Source: Amycolatopsis dendrobii
Lineage (GTDB): Bacteria > Actinomycetota > Actinomycetes > Mycobacteriales > Pseudonocardiaceae
Direction: 5' to 3'
Assembly: GCF_014145675.1 (NCBI RefSeq)
Contig: NZ_JACGZW010000001.1
Span: forward strand, 310,001-374,000
Length of the DNA: 64,000 bases
Position numbers and translations under genes: made by a program. Shown here in pieces: positions 34,259 through 42,477 of this stretch. The notes below the pieces were generated by a model, which searched no databases, was not told the DNA's origin, and saw nothing but the letters and a program-made list of their open reading frames with translations. Within the stretch, counting starts at the first letter, position 1. Every line of letters begins with the position of its first letter.

Positions 34259-34969
34259 ATGGCAGACCAGCTCTACTTCCGCCAACTGCTCGCCGGCCGC
34301 GATTTCGCCGTCGGGGACCCCGTCGCGACCCAGATGGTGAACTTCGCCTATCTGATCGGGGACCGCGAATCGGGCGAAGCGGTGCTGGTCGACCCGGCGT
34401 ACGCGGTCGGCGACCTGGTCGAGACGCTGGAAGCCGACGGGATGCGGCTGACCGGCGTGCTCGCGACGCATCACCACCCCGACCACGTCGGCGGCGACAT
34501 GATGGGCTTCTCGCTGCCGGGGATCGCGGAACTGCTCGCGCTGCGTCCGGTGCCGATCCACGTCAACGCGCAGGAAACCGAGTGGGTGCGCCGGGTGACC
34601 GGGGTGTCGGGCACCGACCTGCGCGCGCACGAGCACGACGACGTCGTGACGGTCGGCTCGATCGGCATCCGGCTGCTCCACACGCCCGGGCACACGCCGG
34701 GCAGCCAGTGCTTCCTGGTCGGCGACCGGCTGGTCTCCGGGGACACGCTGTTCCTGGAGGGCTGCGGCCGGACCGATTTCCCCGGCGGCGACGCGGACGC
34801 GATTTTCCGCAGCCTGCAATGGCTGGCGACGCTGCCGGGCGATCCGGTGGTGTATCCGGGACACCAGTACTCGCCCGAGTCTTCGGCGTCTTTGTCGCGG
34901 GTGAAGAGCTCGAATTTCGTGTTCCGGCCCCGGTCTCTCGAGGAATGGCGGATGATGTTCGGCGGCTGA
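34259..34969 (+). CDS. metallo-beta-lactamase-fold hydrolase (glyoxalase II-like)
   Basis: 236 aa. Zinc motifs THHHPDHVGG, LHTPGHTPGS, SGDTLF and YPGHQYS are all present, matching hydroxyacylglutathione-hydrolase-like enzymes. Actinomycete homologues probably use mycothiol thioesters or persulfides rather than glutathione. Its pairing with a DinB-like gene is compatible with a thiol detoxification unit, which is inference. Confidence 0.9.
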   Translation: MADQLYFRQLLAGRDFAVGDPVATQMVNFAYLIGDRESGEAVLVDPAYAVGDLVETLEADGMRLTGVLATHHHPDHVGGDMMGFSLPGIAELLALRPVPIHVNAQETEWVRRVTGVSGTDLRAHEHDDVVTVGSIGIRLLHTPGHTPGSQCFLVGDRLVSGDTLFLEGCGRTDFPGGDADAIFRSLQWLATLPGDPVVYPGHQYSPESSASLSRVKSSNFVFRPRSLEEWRMMFGG

Positions 34970-35332
34970 GCCGGGTTCGGACGGCCGGAGCGGGTTGCGG
35001 GCGAAGAGCGCTTGCAGCGCCTGGAAAATGACCATAGTGATCTTGTACCGCACAGCACCGACAATTCCGGGCTGAGCGCGGGCCGCCGGTGCTCGACGCC
35101 GACCGGTGATGCGGAGACGGGATCGGTCAGTCGCCGCGGCGGCTCGGGGCGGCCGCGCAACCGCCTGGCACGCCCGATGTTCGGCAGCGCACCGGGAAAC
35201 CCGTTCCGCATCCCGGGCATCCGGGTGCCCGCCCGGCGAACAAACCCCGTACACCGCCGCGCGGATTCCAGTGCGTGAGAGCCGTCCGGCACGACATTGA
35301 CTTCACCCGTCCGGGGATCGAAGCTCGGGGAC
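34970..35332. other. intergenic region before the sulfonate leader
   Basis: 363 bases. Open frames on both strands are short and have no family features. I assume it contains the promoter of the leader/ssu transcript toward its right end; no clear -35/-10 is assignable. Confidence 0.4.
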
Positions 35333-35416
35333 ATGAAGCGCGGCGTCCTCCTCGTGTGCCGCCTGCACGTCGACCTCCGGCAGCAGGCGAGCGCGGTCTG
35401 TCTGTCCCGCCGCTGA
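35333..35416 (+). CDS. 27-aa cysteine-containing leader peptide of the ssu operon
   Basis: MKRGVLLVCRLHVDLRQQAS, then AVCLSRR. It matches the short leader peptides found before sulfur-assimilation operons in actinobacteria, recognised by an HVDL core, a following R-Q-x-S-A and a Cys near the end. The idea is that slow translation of the Cys codons when cysteine is scarce changes expression of the downstream genes. It ends 41 bp before ssuC. No clear terminator hairpin is visible between them, so control may act on translation instead. Too short for normal gene finding. Confidence 0.8.
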   Translation: MKRGVLLVCRLHVDLRQQASAVCLSRR

Positions 35417-35457
35417 TTTCCTTTCCCTGAACCGAAAACTCCACCCGGGAGAAATCC

Positions 35458-36270
35458 GTGTCGATTTCCACCACGGGCGTGCTGCCGCGCGCCGAAACGG
35501 CCGCGCCGAAGCGCGCGCAGCGGCGGCTGCCGTCGCTGCGCCGCTGGATCAGCCCGGTCGTGCTGGTCGCGGCGTGGCAGATCGCCAGCTCGACCGGCGC
35601 GCTGCCGCCCGACAAGCTCAGCTCGCCCTGGACCGTTCTGCAAGCCGGTGCCGACGTCGCCCGCAGCGGCGAACTCGGCAGCGCCTTCGCGGTTTCGCTG
35701 GGCCGCGTCGGCGCGGGGTTCGCGCTCGGGGCGCTCGCCGGCCTGCTGCTCGGGGCGGTCGCCGGGTTGTCGCGCTGGGGCGAGGCGCTGGTCGATCCGC
35801 CGGTGCAGATGCTGCGGACCTTGCCGTTCCTCGGGTTGATCCCGTTGTTCATCCTGTGGTTCGGGATCGGCGAAGAGACCAAGATCTTCCTGGTGGCGCT
35901 GGGCGTGGCGTTCCCGCTGTATCTGAATGTCCACTCGGGAATCCGGACCGCCGATCCGCAGCTCGAGGAAGCCGCTCGGGCGCTGGGATTCACCCGCGCC
36001 GAACGGCTGTGGCACGTCGTCCTGCCGGGTGCCTTGCCGCAGGCACTGGTCGGGCTGCGGCAGTCGCTCGGGGTCGCGTGGCTGGCGCTGATCGTCGGCG
36101 AGACGGTCAACGCGGACGCCGGGATCGGTTACCTCATCAACAATGCCCGCGAATTCCTGCGCACCGACGTCGTGGTGGTCGGACTCGTGGTCTACGCCGT
36201 GCTGGGCCTCGTCACCGACGCGCTCGTCCGGCTGCTCGAAAGGAGGGCCTTGCGATGGCGAGCCCGGTAG
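35458..36270 (+). CDS. ssuC: aliphatic sulfonate ABC transporter permease
   Basis: 270 aa, six transmembrane helices. The permease EAA loop is read as EEAARALGFTRAERLWHVVLPGALP, and the segment TLPFLGLIPLFILWFGIGEETK is typical of SsuC/TauC. GTG start behind GGGAGAA. It is first in a four-gene overlapping operon (C-B-A-D) for uptake and desulfonation of alkanesulfonates. Confidence 0.92.
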   Translation: MSISTTGVLPRAETAAPKRAQRRLPSLRRWISPVVLVAAWQIASSTGALPPDKLSSPWTVLQAGADVARSGELGSAFAVSLGRVGAGFALGALAGLLLGAVAGLSRWGEALVDPPVQMLRTLPFLGLIPLFILWFGIGEETKIFLVALGVAFPLYLNVHSGIRTADPQLEEAARALGFTRAERLWHVVLPGALPQALVGLRQSLGVAWLALIVGETVNADAGIGYLINNAREFLRTDVVVVGLVVYAVLGLVTDALVRLLERRALRWRAR

Positions 36271-36959
36271 CCGAGGTCCGTGACCTCGCGAAGAAGTTCG
36301 ATGACCGAACTGTCCTTAATGGACTTGACCTGGAGATCGGCCGCGGCGAGTTCGTCGCGTTGCTCGGGCGGAGCGGGTCCGGGAAGTCGACGCTGCTGAA
36401 GGTGCTGGCCGGACTGGACCAGGAGATCGAGGGCACGGCCAGCGTCCGCGGGACGGTTTCCGTCGCGTTCCAGCAGCCCCGGTTGCTGCCGTGGCGCAAG
36501 GTCTGGCGCAACATCGTGCTCGGCCTGCGCCAGGACAACGACCGCTCCGTCGCGGAGAAAGCGCTCGCCGAGGTGCGGCTGGCCGAGCACGCCGACAAGT
36601 GGCCGCTCACGCTGTCCGGCGGTGAGGCGCAACGGGTTTCGCTCGCCCGGGCCTTGGTCCGCGAGCCGGATCTGCTGCTGCTGGACGAACCGTTCGGCGC
36701 GCTCGACGCGCTGACCCGGCTCGCGATGCACCGGCTCGTCGAGGACTTGTGGCGCACGCATGAGCCCGCCGTGCTGCTGGTGACCCACGACGTCGACGAA
36801 GCACTCGTGCTCGCCGACCGGGTCCTCGTTCTCGGCGACGGCCGCATCGTCGCCGAACACGTTCTCGGCCAGCCGCGTCCGCGGAAGGCCGCCGACAATG
36901 CCGAGGTGCGCAGCCGCGTCCTGGCCGATCTGGGAGTGACCGAAGGTGCACCTGCGTAA
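36255..36959 (+). CDS. ssuB: aliphatic sulfonate ABC transporter ATPase
   Basis: 234 aa. Walker A GRSGSGKST, Q-loop FQQPRLLPW, signature LSGGEAQRVSLARAL, Walker B LLLLDEPFGALD and the switch His in VTHDVDEA are all intact. It overlaps the permease gene by 16 bp with AAAGGAGG inside that gene, so its translation is coupled. It energises sulfonate import. Confidence 0.93.
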   Translation: MASPVAEVRDLAKKFDDRTVLNGLDLEIGRGEFVALLGRSGSGKSTLLKVLAGLDQEIEGTASVRGTVSVAFQQPRLLPWRKVWRNIVLGLRQDNDRSVAEKALAEVRLAEHADKWPLTLSGGEAQRVSLARALVREPDLLLLDEPFGALDALTRLAMHRLVEDLWRTHEPAVLLVTHDVDEALVLADRVLVLGDGRIVAEHVLGQPRPRKAADNAEVRSRVLADLGVTEGAPA

Positions 36960-37956
36960 CGTCCTGGCCGCAGCGCTTCTGCTGACCGGGCTCGCCGCCT
37001 GCTCGTCGTCCGCTTCGGACGGTCGTGCGCCGGTGCCCGCCGCGGTTTCGCCCGCGGAGCTGAAGAAGGTCACGCTGCGCGTCGGCGATCAGAAAGGCGG
37101 GGTGAAATCCCTGCTCACGGCGGCGAACCAGCTGAACGGCACACCCTACCGGATCGAATGGTCCACGTTCACTTCCGGGCCTCCGCTGCTGGAGGCGGCT
37201 TCTGCGGGGGCGATCGACGTCGGCCGAGTCGGCAATACGCCGCCGATTTTCGCGGCCGCGTCGAAGGCGAAGATTTCCGTGGTGAGCGTGGCGAAGAGCA
37301 ATGTGGAGCGGGAAACCGTTCTGGTGCCGCCGGATTCGCCGTTGACGGATGTCGCGTCCCTGCGGGGCAAGACGGTCGGGGTCGCGAAGGGGAGTTCGGC
37401 GCACGGGCAGCTGCTCAACACGCTGAAGAAGGCCGGTCTCTCCACAAAGGACATCAAGATCTCGTTCCTGCAGCCGTCCGAGGCCTTCGCGGCGTTCACC
37501 CAGCACCAGATCGACGCCTGGGCGATCTGGGACCCCTACACCGCACAAGCCCAGCTCGAGGCGCACGCCCGGGTGCTCGCCGACGGTCGCGGCGCGTCCA
37601 ACGGGCTCGCCTTCGAGACCGCCAGCACGACCGCGCTGGCCGACCCCGGCAAGAACTCGGCGATCAAGGATTTCGTGCAGCGCGTGGTGAAAGCCCAGCT
37701 CTGGTCCAACTCGCACCCCGACGAATGGGCGCGCGCGTGGGCGGCGGAAACCGGGTTGAAGCCGGAAGTGGCGAAGAAGGCCGTCTCCGCTGGACGGGAC
37801 CGGCCGATTCCGCTGGACGACGCCGTGGTCGCGTCCGAACAACAGCTCTCCGACGCGTTCACGAACGAGGGCACGCTGCCCGGGAAGGTCGACTTCGCGG
37901 CGTTTGTCGACCGCCGTTACGGGCCCGACATCGAAGCCGCGAGGAGGAACGGATGA
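36946..37956 (+). CDS. ssuA: sulfonate-binding lipoprotein
   Basis: 336 aa. The lipobox is LAACSSS with Cys19 as the lipidated residue. The mature part is a periplasmic-binding fold of the SsuA/NrtA family (LRVGDQKGG, a GRVGNTPPIFAAAS loop, then RGKTVGVAKGSSAHG and AWAIWDPYTAQAQ). GTG start inside the ssuB gene, 14-bp overlap. It captures sulfonates outside the membrane for SsuBC. Confidence 0.93.
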   Translation: MHLRNVLAAALLLTGLAACSSSASDGRAPVPAAVSPAELKKVTLRVGDQKGGVKSLLTAANQLNGTPYRIEWSTFTSGPPLLEAASAGAIDVGRVGNTPPIFAAASKAKISVVSVAKSNVERETVLVPPDSPLTDVASLRGKTVGVAKGSSAHGQLLNTLKKAGLSTKDIKISFLQPSEAFAAFTQHQIDAWAIWDPYTAQAQLEAHARVLADGRGASNGLAFETASTTALADPGKNSAIKDFVQRVVKAQLWSNSHPDEWARAWAAETGLKPEVAKKAVSAGRDRPIPLDDAVVASEQQLSDAFTNEGTLPGKVDFAAFVDRRYGPDIEAARRNG

Positions 37957-39107
37957 GCGTGAAACTGCACTGGTTCCTGCCGACCACGGGGGACGGCCGG
38001 ACGATCGTGGAACGCTTCCACGCCAACAAATCCCAGGGCCCGAGCGCACAGCGGCCCGCGGACCTGGACTACCTCGCGCAGGTCGCCCGCGCGGCCGAGC
38101 GGCTGGGCTTCGAGGGCGTGCTGACCCCGACCGGGACCTGGTGCGAGGACGCCTGGCTGACGACCGCCGCGCTGATCCGCGAGACGAGCAGGCTGAAGTT
38201 CCTGGTCGCGTTCCGGCCGGGCGTCATCTCGCCGACGCTCGCCGCGCAGATGGCCGGCACGTTCCAGCGGCTGTCCGGCGGCCGGGTTCTGCTGAACATC
38301 GTGACCGGCGGCGACGCGATCGAACAGCGCCGGTTCGGCGACTGGCACGACCACGACGCCCGCTACGCCCGGACCGACGAGTTCCTGTCGATCGTGCGCG
38401 GCGTGTGGTCCGGCAAGCCGTTCGACTTCGCCGGCGACCACCTGCGCGTCGAAGGAGCCACGACGCTCGCCGCGCCGGATCCGGTGCCGCCGCTGTACTT
38501 CGGCGGTTCCTCGGCGGCAGCGCTCCCGGTCGCCGCGCGGCACGCCGACGTCTACCTGACCTGGGGCGAACCGCCCGCGCAGGTCGCGGAGAAAATCGGC
38601 AAGGTGCGGGAACTGGCCGAGCGGGCCGGTCGCACGGTCCGGTTCGGCGTCCGGCTGCACACGATCGCGCGCGACACCTCGGCGGAGGCTTGGGCGGAGG
38701 CGCAGAAGCTGCTCGACGCGTTGAGCCCGGAGCAGATCGCCAAGGCCCAGTCGCAGCTGGCGGCGAGCGAGTCGGTGGGGCAGCAGCGGATGGTCGCGCT
38801 GCACGGCGGCAAGGCCGGCACGACTGCGCGGGATCTGGAGATCCATCCGCATCTGTGGGCCGGGATCGGACTGGTCCGCGGCGGGGCGGGGACGGCGCTC
38901 GTGGGCAGTTACGCGGAGATCGCGGATCTGATCGAGGAGTATCACGACGCCGGGGTGTCGGAGTTCGTGCTGTCCGGGTATCCGCATTTGGAGGAGGCGT
39001 ACTGGTTCGGCGAGGGAGTGCGGCCGGAGCTGGGGCGGCGCGGGTTGCTGGACGAGGCGCCGGTGTTGCGGGCGGTGCCGGGGGAGAGCGCGGTGGCTGC
39101 GCAGTAG
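37953..39107 (+). CDS. ssuD: FMNH2-dependent alkanesulfonate monooxygenase
   Basis: 384 aa, a bacterial luciferase-like TIM barrel. Typical SsuD stretches: MSVKLHWFLPTTGDGR, PTGTWCEDAWLTTAAL, FLVAFRPGVISPTLAAQMAGT, LLNIVTGGD, and FVLSGYPHLEEAYWFGEGVRP. It releases sulfite from alkanesulfonates with an aldehyde as co-product and needs reduced FMN. No SsuE-like reductase is in the operon, so the flavin reductase must come from elsewhere. GAGGAGGA precedes the ATG, which overlaps the ssuA stop. Confidence 0.94.
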   Translation: MSVKLHWFLPTTGDGRTIVERFHANKSQGPSAQRPADLDYLAQVARAAERLGFEGVLTPTGTWCEDAWLTTAALIRETSRLKFLVAFRPGVISPTLAAQMAGTFQRLSGGRVLLNIVTGGDAIEQRRFGDWHDHDARYARTDEFLSIVRGVWSGKPFDFAGDHLRVEGATTLAAPDPVPPLYFGGSSAAALPVAARHADVYLTWGEPPAQVAEKIGKVRELAERAGRTVRFGVRLHTIARDTSAEAWAEAQKLLDALSPEQIAKAQSQLAASESVGQQRMVALHGGKAGTTARDLEIHPHLWAGIGLVRGGAGTALVGSYAEIADLIEEYHDAGVSEFVLSGYPHLEEAYWFGEGVRPELGRRGLLDEAPVLRAVPGESAVAAQ

Positions 39108-39113
39108 GGATGG

Positions 39114-39157
39114 TCGTGAGTGTTTATCCCGGTTCTAACCGGGATAAACACTCACGA
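39114..39157. terminator. perfect 20-bp hairpin after ssuD
   Basis: TCGTGAGTGTTTATCCCGGT and its exact complement enclose a 4-base loop TCTA, starting 6 bases after the ssuD stop. There is no T-run. Same arm start as the hairpins at 26238 and 39211. Confidence 0.8.
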
Positions 39158-39210
39158 GTTCCCGCACGCTCGGGCTCGCGCTGACGGATGTGACGGCGTC
39201 GGTGGTGCGA

Positions 39211-39254
39211 TCGTGAGTGGTGATGCCGGTTCTCACCGGCACAGACACTCACGA
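39211..39254. terminator. hairpin at the end of the GntR gene
   Basis: Arms TCGTGAGTG and TGCCGGT pair with their complements around a 4-base internal mismatch block and loop TCTC. The right arm includes the TGA of the minus-strand regulator gene. It is a degenerate sister of the hairpin at 39114. Confidence 0.7.
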
Positions 39255-39944
39255 GAGCAGGTGGGGCGCCTCGCTCCGGCGGCGCAGTGCGAGGTGCATC
39301 ATCGCGCGGCCGCCGAGTTCCAGGTCGTCGTCGAGCGCCTTCAAAGCCGACTCGCCGCCAGCGCGGAGCTGGCCGACGAGGTGCCGGTGGGTTGTCGCCA
39401 GGTGCTCGGCGGAGGACTCGGCGCGGATGGTCGCGAGCATGCAGTTCAGTTCGTTCGCGCAGGCCCGGTGCGCCGCCAGCACGCGAGGGTTTCCGCTGGC
39501 CGTCACGATTTCCGTGTGCACCGCGCTGTGCGCTTCGATCACGTGCCGCCACGGCGTTTCGGCGGTCATCGACTCCAGGCGCCGCACTGCCTCGTCGACG
39601 GCGTCGAAGTTCGCGTTCTGGAGCAGAGCGAGCCGGAGCGCGCCGAGTTCCAGGATGGAGCGGTACGAGCACATCGCGTCGATGCGTTCGGTCGTCACCG
39701 CGGGGACGACGATCCCCTTGTTGCGCTGGTGTTCGAGGAGGCCCTCGGACACCAGCGTCTGCAGGCCGGAGCGCACCGAATGCCGTCCGGCTCCGAAGCG
39801 GGCGCTCAGCGATTCCTCGGTGAGCCGCGTCCCGGGTTCGAGGAGGCCGTCCAGGAGATCGTCGCGGAGGGCTTGCGCGATGCTTCCCGGCGTACTGCCC
39901 GCCTGTTCGCGCACTTCGCCACTCGTTTCAGCAGAACTTCCCAC
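39249..39944 (-). CDS. GntR-family regulator, FCD (FadR) subfamily
   Basis: 231 aa. N-terminal winged helix (IAQALRDDLLDGLLEPGTRL, SLSARFGAGRHSVRSGLQTL) then an all-helical FCD ligand domain with the metal-binding His pattern (HSAVHTEI, THRHLVGQL). It follows the hydroxyacid oxidase gene by 30 bp on the same strand. FCD regulators next to such oxidases usually sense lactate or a related 2-hydroxy acid. A palindrome matching the TNGTNNNACNA FadR-type consensus lies before the oxidase (41361), suggesting self-regulation of the operon. GTG start. Confidence 0.87.
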   Translation of the reverse strand: MGSSAETSGEVREQAGSTPGSIAQALRDDLLDGLLEPGTRLTEESLSARFGAGRHSVRSGLQTLVSEGLLEHQRNKGIVVPAVTTERIDAMCSYRSILELGALRLALLQNANFDAVDEAVRRLESMTAETPWRHVIEAHSAVHTEIVTASGNPRVLAAHRACANELNCMLATIRAESSAEHLATTHRHLVGQLRAGGESALKALDDDLELGGRAMMHLALRRRSEAPHLLS

Positions 39945-39974
39945 AGCGACTGCCGATCTTAGCCGAGCCCGCCG

Positions 39975-41237
39975 TCACAGCCGGGCGGGCAGCCGCAGGG
40001 AGGCGTGTTCCGCGGTGATCTCGTCGGTGCGCGTGACGCCGAGAAGCCGCAACGTCCGCACGTACTCCGCGCGGAGGATCTCGATCGAGCGCTCGACGCC
40101 TTGCTCGCCGGCCGCCATCAGGCCGTACAGGTAAGCCCGGCCGACCATCGCCGCCGACGCGCCCATGGCCCGCGCGGCGACCAGGTCGGCGCCGGTCCGG
40201 ACGCCGGTGTCGAGGATGACCTCGCAGTCGTCCCCGACGGCGTCCACGACGCGCGGCAGCAGTTCGAGCGGGGTCGGCGCGCGGTCGAGCTGGCGGCCGC
40301 CGTGGTTCGAGAGCACGAGGGCGTCGACGCCGGAAGCGGCCATCTCCTTGGCGTCCGCGACGCTCTGGATCCCTTTGACGATCAGCTTTCCCGGCCACAA
40401 TCCGCGCAGCCACCGCAGGTCCTCGACGGTCAGCGACGGGTCGAACATCGTGCCGATCAGTTCCTCGACCGTGCCGTCGAAGTTGTTCAGCGCGGCGAAC
40501 TGCAACGGTTCGGTGGTCAGCAGGTTCAGCCACCAGGACGGCCGGACCGCGATCCCGGCCAGCGTGCGGATGGTCAGCGTCGGCGGGATCGTCAGTCCAT
40601 TCCGGACATCGCGCATCCGCGCCCCGCCGATCGGGGTGTCGACGGTCAGGACGAGCGCTTCGTACCCGGCTCGAGCCGCGCGTTCGACCAGTGCTTCGCT
40701 CGCGGCGCGATCCTTCCAGAGGTAGAGCTGGAACCACTGCCGTGCGGAAGGCGCGCAGGCCCGGACTTCTTCGAGATCGGTGGTGCCCATCGTCGAGAGC
40801 ACGTACGGGATCCCGGCGCGGGCGGCCGCGCGGGCGACGGCGATCTCGCCCTCGTGGTGCATCATGCGCGTGAAACCAGTTGGCGCCAGCACCAGCGGCA
40901 GCGCGGACTGTCCACCGAGGACTGACGTCGACGCGTCCACCTCGGTGACGTCCTGGAGCACGCGCGGACGCAACTCGACGTTCTCGAAGGCCCGCCGCGC
41001 CCGGCCGAGGCTGATTTCCTGCTCCGCCGCGCCGTCGACGTAGTCGAAAACCGGCCGGGGCGTGCGGCGGCGGGCGATGGTGCGCAGGTCGTCGATCGTG
41101 TGCGCGGTGGCGAGGCGGCGCTCGCGGGCGTCGAACCGGGGCTGCCGGAACTTGAGCAGCGGCCGGATCTCCGACGGCCGGGGCATCCGCCGCTTGATCG
41201 CCCGCCGGGGCAGGTGCTCGGGTTCGAACGTGGTCAT
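39975..41237 (-). CDS. FMN-dependent alpha-hydroxy acid oxidase/dehydrogenase (LldD-like)
   Basis: 420 aa, FMN_dh TIM barrel. Recognisable: VFDYVDGAAEQEISLGRAR, LAPTGFTRMMHHEGEIAVAR, FQLYLWKDR, and the active-site SNHGGRQLD followed by EVILDTGVRTGADLVAARAMGA. It oxidises an L-2-hydroxy acid such as lactate or mandelate; the substrate is not fixed by the sequence. ATG at 41237 has AGGAGG at ideal spacing, whereas upstream frame extension has none. It is the first gene of a two-gene operon with the GntR regulator. Confidence 0.9.
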   Translation of the reverse strand: MTTFEPEHLPRRAIKRRMPRPSEIRPLLKFRQPRFDARERRLATAHTIDDLRTIARRRTPRPVFDYVDGAAEQEISLGRARRAFENVELRPRVLQDVTEVDASTSVLGGQSALPLVLAPTGFTRMMHHEGEIAVARAAARAGIPYVLSTMGTTDLEEVRACAPSARQWFQLYLWKDRAASEALVERAARAGYEALVLTVDTPIGGARMRDVRNGLTIPPTLTIRTLAGIAVRPSWWLNLLTTEPLQFAALNNFDGTVEELIGTMFDPSLTVEDLRWLRGLWPGKLIVKGIQSVADAKEMAASGVDALVLSNHGGRQLDRAPTPLELLPRVVDAVGDDCEVILDTGVRTGADLVAARAMGASAAMVGRAYLYGLMAAGEQGVERSIEILRAEYVRTLRLLGVTRTDEITAEHASLRLPARL

Positions 41238-41262
41238 CCACTGCCTCCTGGCCGCCGAGAAA

Positions 41263-41273
41263 TCGGTACACAA
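41263..41273. promoter_or_regulatory. possible weak GntR half-operator
   Basis: TCGGTACACAA keeps one arm (ACAA) of the TNGTNNNACNA pattern seen at 41361 and has one mismatch in the other. It lies 26 bases before the oxidase start. Confidence 0.35.
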
Positions 41274-41360
41274 TCGCGAGCCGGTGAACTGCGTGCTGCA
41301 CCGGCGTTTGGGGAACTCTTGGGCAGGAGGAGTGAAACACGCACCCATCCCGAGCGCAAG

Positions 41361-41375
41361 GATTGTGACACAATC
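41361..41375. promoter_or_regulatory. candidate operator for the FCD regulator
   Basis: GATTGTGACACAATC is a 15-base palindrome with one unpaired centre base. Its core TTGTGACACAA fits the FadR/FCD operator consensus TNGTNNNACNA. It sits between the LuxR gene end and the oxidase gene, 124 bases before the oxidase start. Confidence 0.65.
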
Positions 41376-42324
41376 AGCGGTGTGCGGCCTCCGATGCGCT
41401 GAGCGTGTCGAGGTCGTGCTCGAGCGCGTGGCGGGCCAGCGCGGTCCGGTTCGGACAGTCGAGCTTGACCAGGGACGACTCGACATGGCTGCGCACCGTG
41501 CGGACCGCGATGCCGAGCGCCGCCGAGATCCGCTCGTTCGACCATCCGCGCGCGACCAGCCCGACGACGTCCAGTTCCCGCCCGGTCAGCGGCCCGGGAT
41601 CGGGCAGGCGGGAGAGCCGCAGCAGCGCTCCGTCCGGACGGCGCGCCCGCGCCCGCACCTGCCACCAGACGCCGTCCGCGTCCCGGTGGCGGAAGCCGGT
41701 CCGCTCGGCCGCGGCGCACCGCGCGGCGAGCCGGAGCTCGTGCTCGCTCAGCGGCAGCCGCTCCACCACTGCCGAACGCACATCGACCTTGGCCGGCGAA
41801 ACGTGCAGTACGGCGTCGGCCGCCGGATCGCCCGGTTCGGCACCGGGGTCGGCCAGCGCGGCGAGGTCGTGCGACAGCATCGTGAGCGCGAGGAAGGACC
41901 CGTCGTCCAGCGGCCGGTCATGCGTCGAACTCAGCGCCATGAAACTCCGCTCCGGACCGGTGCCCGGCGCGAGCGGCAGCGTCACGCCCTCGCGGAAACC
42001 GTAGGGCTGGATGCCTTCCCGGTACGTCCTGGTCTCGTGGACCTCCGGGATGTCGGCGAAGCGCAGCGGCAGGCCCAAGCGGGCCGCGCGCCGGTGGATC
42101 GGGCACTTCCAGCGGTAGGTGGTGGTCAGATAGCCGAGCATGTCCGCCGGGTAGCCGAGGTTGACCGTCGCGGTGCGCTGCTTGCTGCCGCTCACCAGCG
42201 CGACGCAGGCGAAACCGAGTTTGTCCCGCACCGCGCGGAGCGGGGTTTCGACGGGCAGTTCGCCGCGGCCCGCCGCGCGCACTTCCCGGGCGAGCCGGGC
42301 CCACCACTGCACATCCGCGGTCAT
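41374..42324 (-). CDS. LuxR-type transcriptional regulator with GAF-like sensor domain
   Basis: 316 aa. The C-terminus holds a LuxR helix-turn-helix (LTGRELDVVGLVARGWSNER, ISAALGIAVRTVRSHVESSL). The N-terminal 200 residues look like a GAF-type sensor (GFREGVTLPLAPGTGPERSF) and lack a phosphoacceptor receiver domain. It is divergent from the amidase gene, with 153 bp between them, so it probably controls that gene. Ligand unknown. The start at 42324 follows the end of a Pro/Gly-rich upstream shadow. Confidence 0.8.
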   Translation of the reverse strand: MTADVQWWARLAREVRAAGRGELPVETPLRAVRDKLGFACVALVSGSKQRTATVNLGYPADMLGYLTTTYRWKCPIHRRAARLGLPLRFADIPEVHETRTYREGIQPYGFREGVTLPLAPGTGPERSFMALSSTHDRPLDDGSFLALTMLSHDLAALADPGAEPGDPAADAVLHVSPAKVDVRSAVVERLPLSEHELRLAARCAAAERTGFRHRDADGVWWQVRARARRPDGALLRLSRLPDPGPLTGRELDVVGLVARGWSNERISAALGIAVRTVRSHVESSLVKLDCPNRTALARHALEHDLDTLSASEAAHR

Positions 42325-42477
42325 CTCCGAACCTCCGCTGCCGGACGGAGCATGAACGGCCGCTGTCCGGGATGTCAACGGGGCGCACATCCGCGGCGGA
42401 GGCGGAACGGCTTTTCGGCCGATGCCGCCGCCCGCGCCCGCTCGTAGCGTTCCGGTTCCCCGGCTGAAGGAGACTGG

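Noticed and set aside
35012-35278. 88-codon plus-strand frame before the sulfonate leader, and a minus-strand frame reading MVIFQALQALFARNPLRP
   Set aside because: Neither has a ribosome binding site, and both are rich in Arg/Pro without recognisable features. The minus frame runs into the hydrolase gene.
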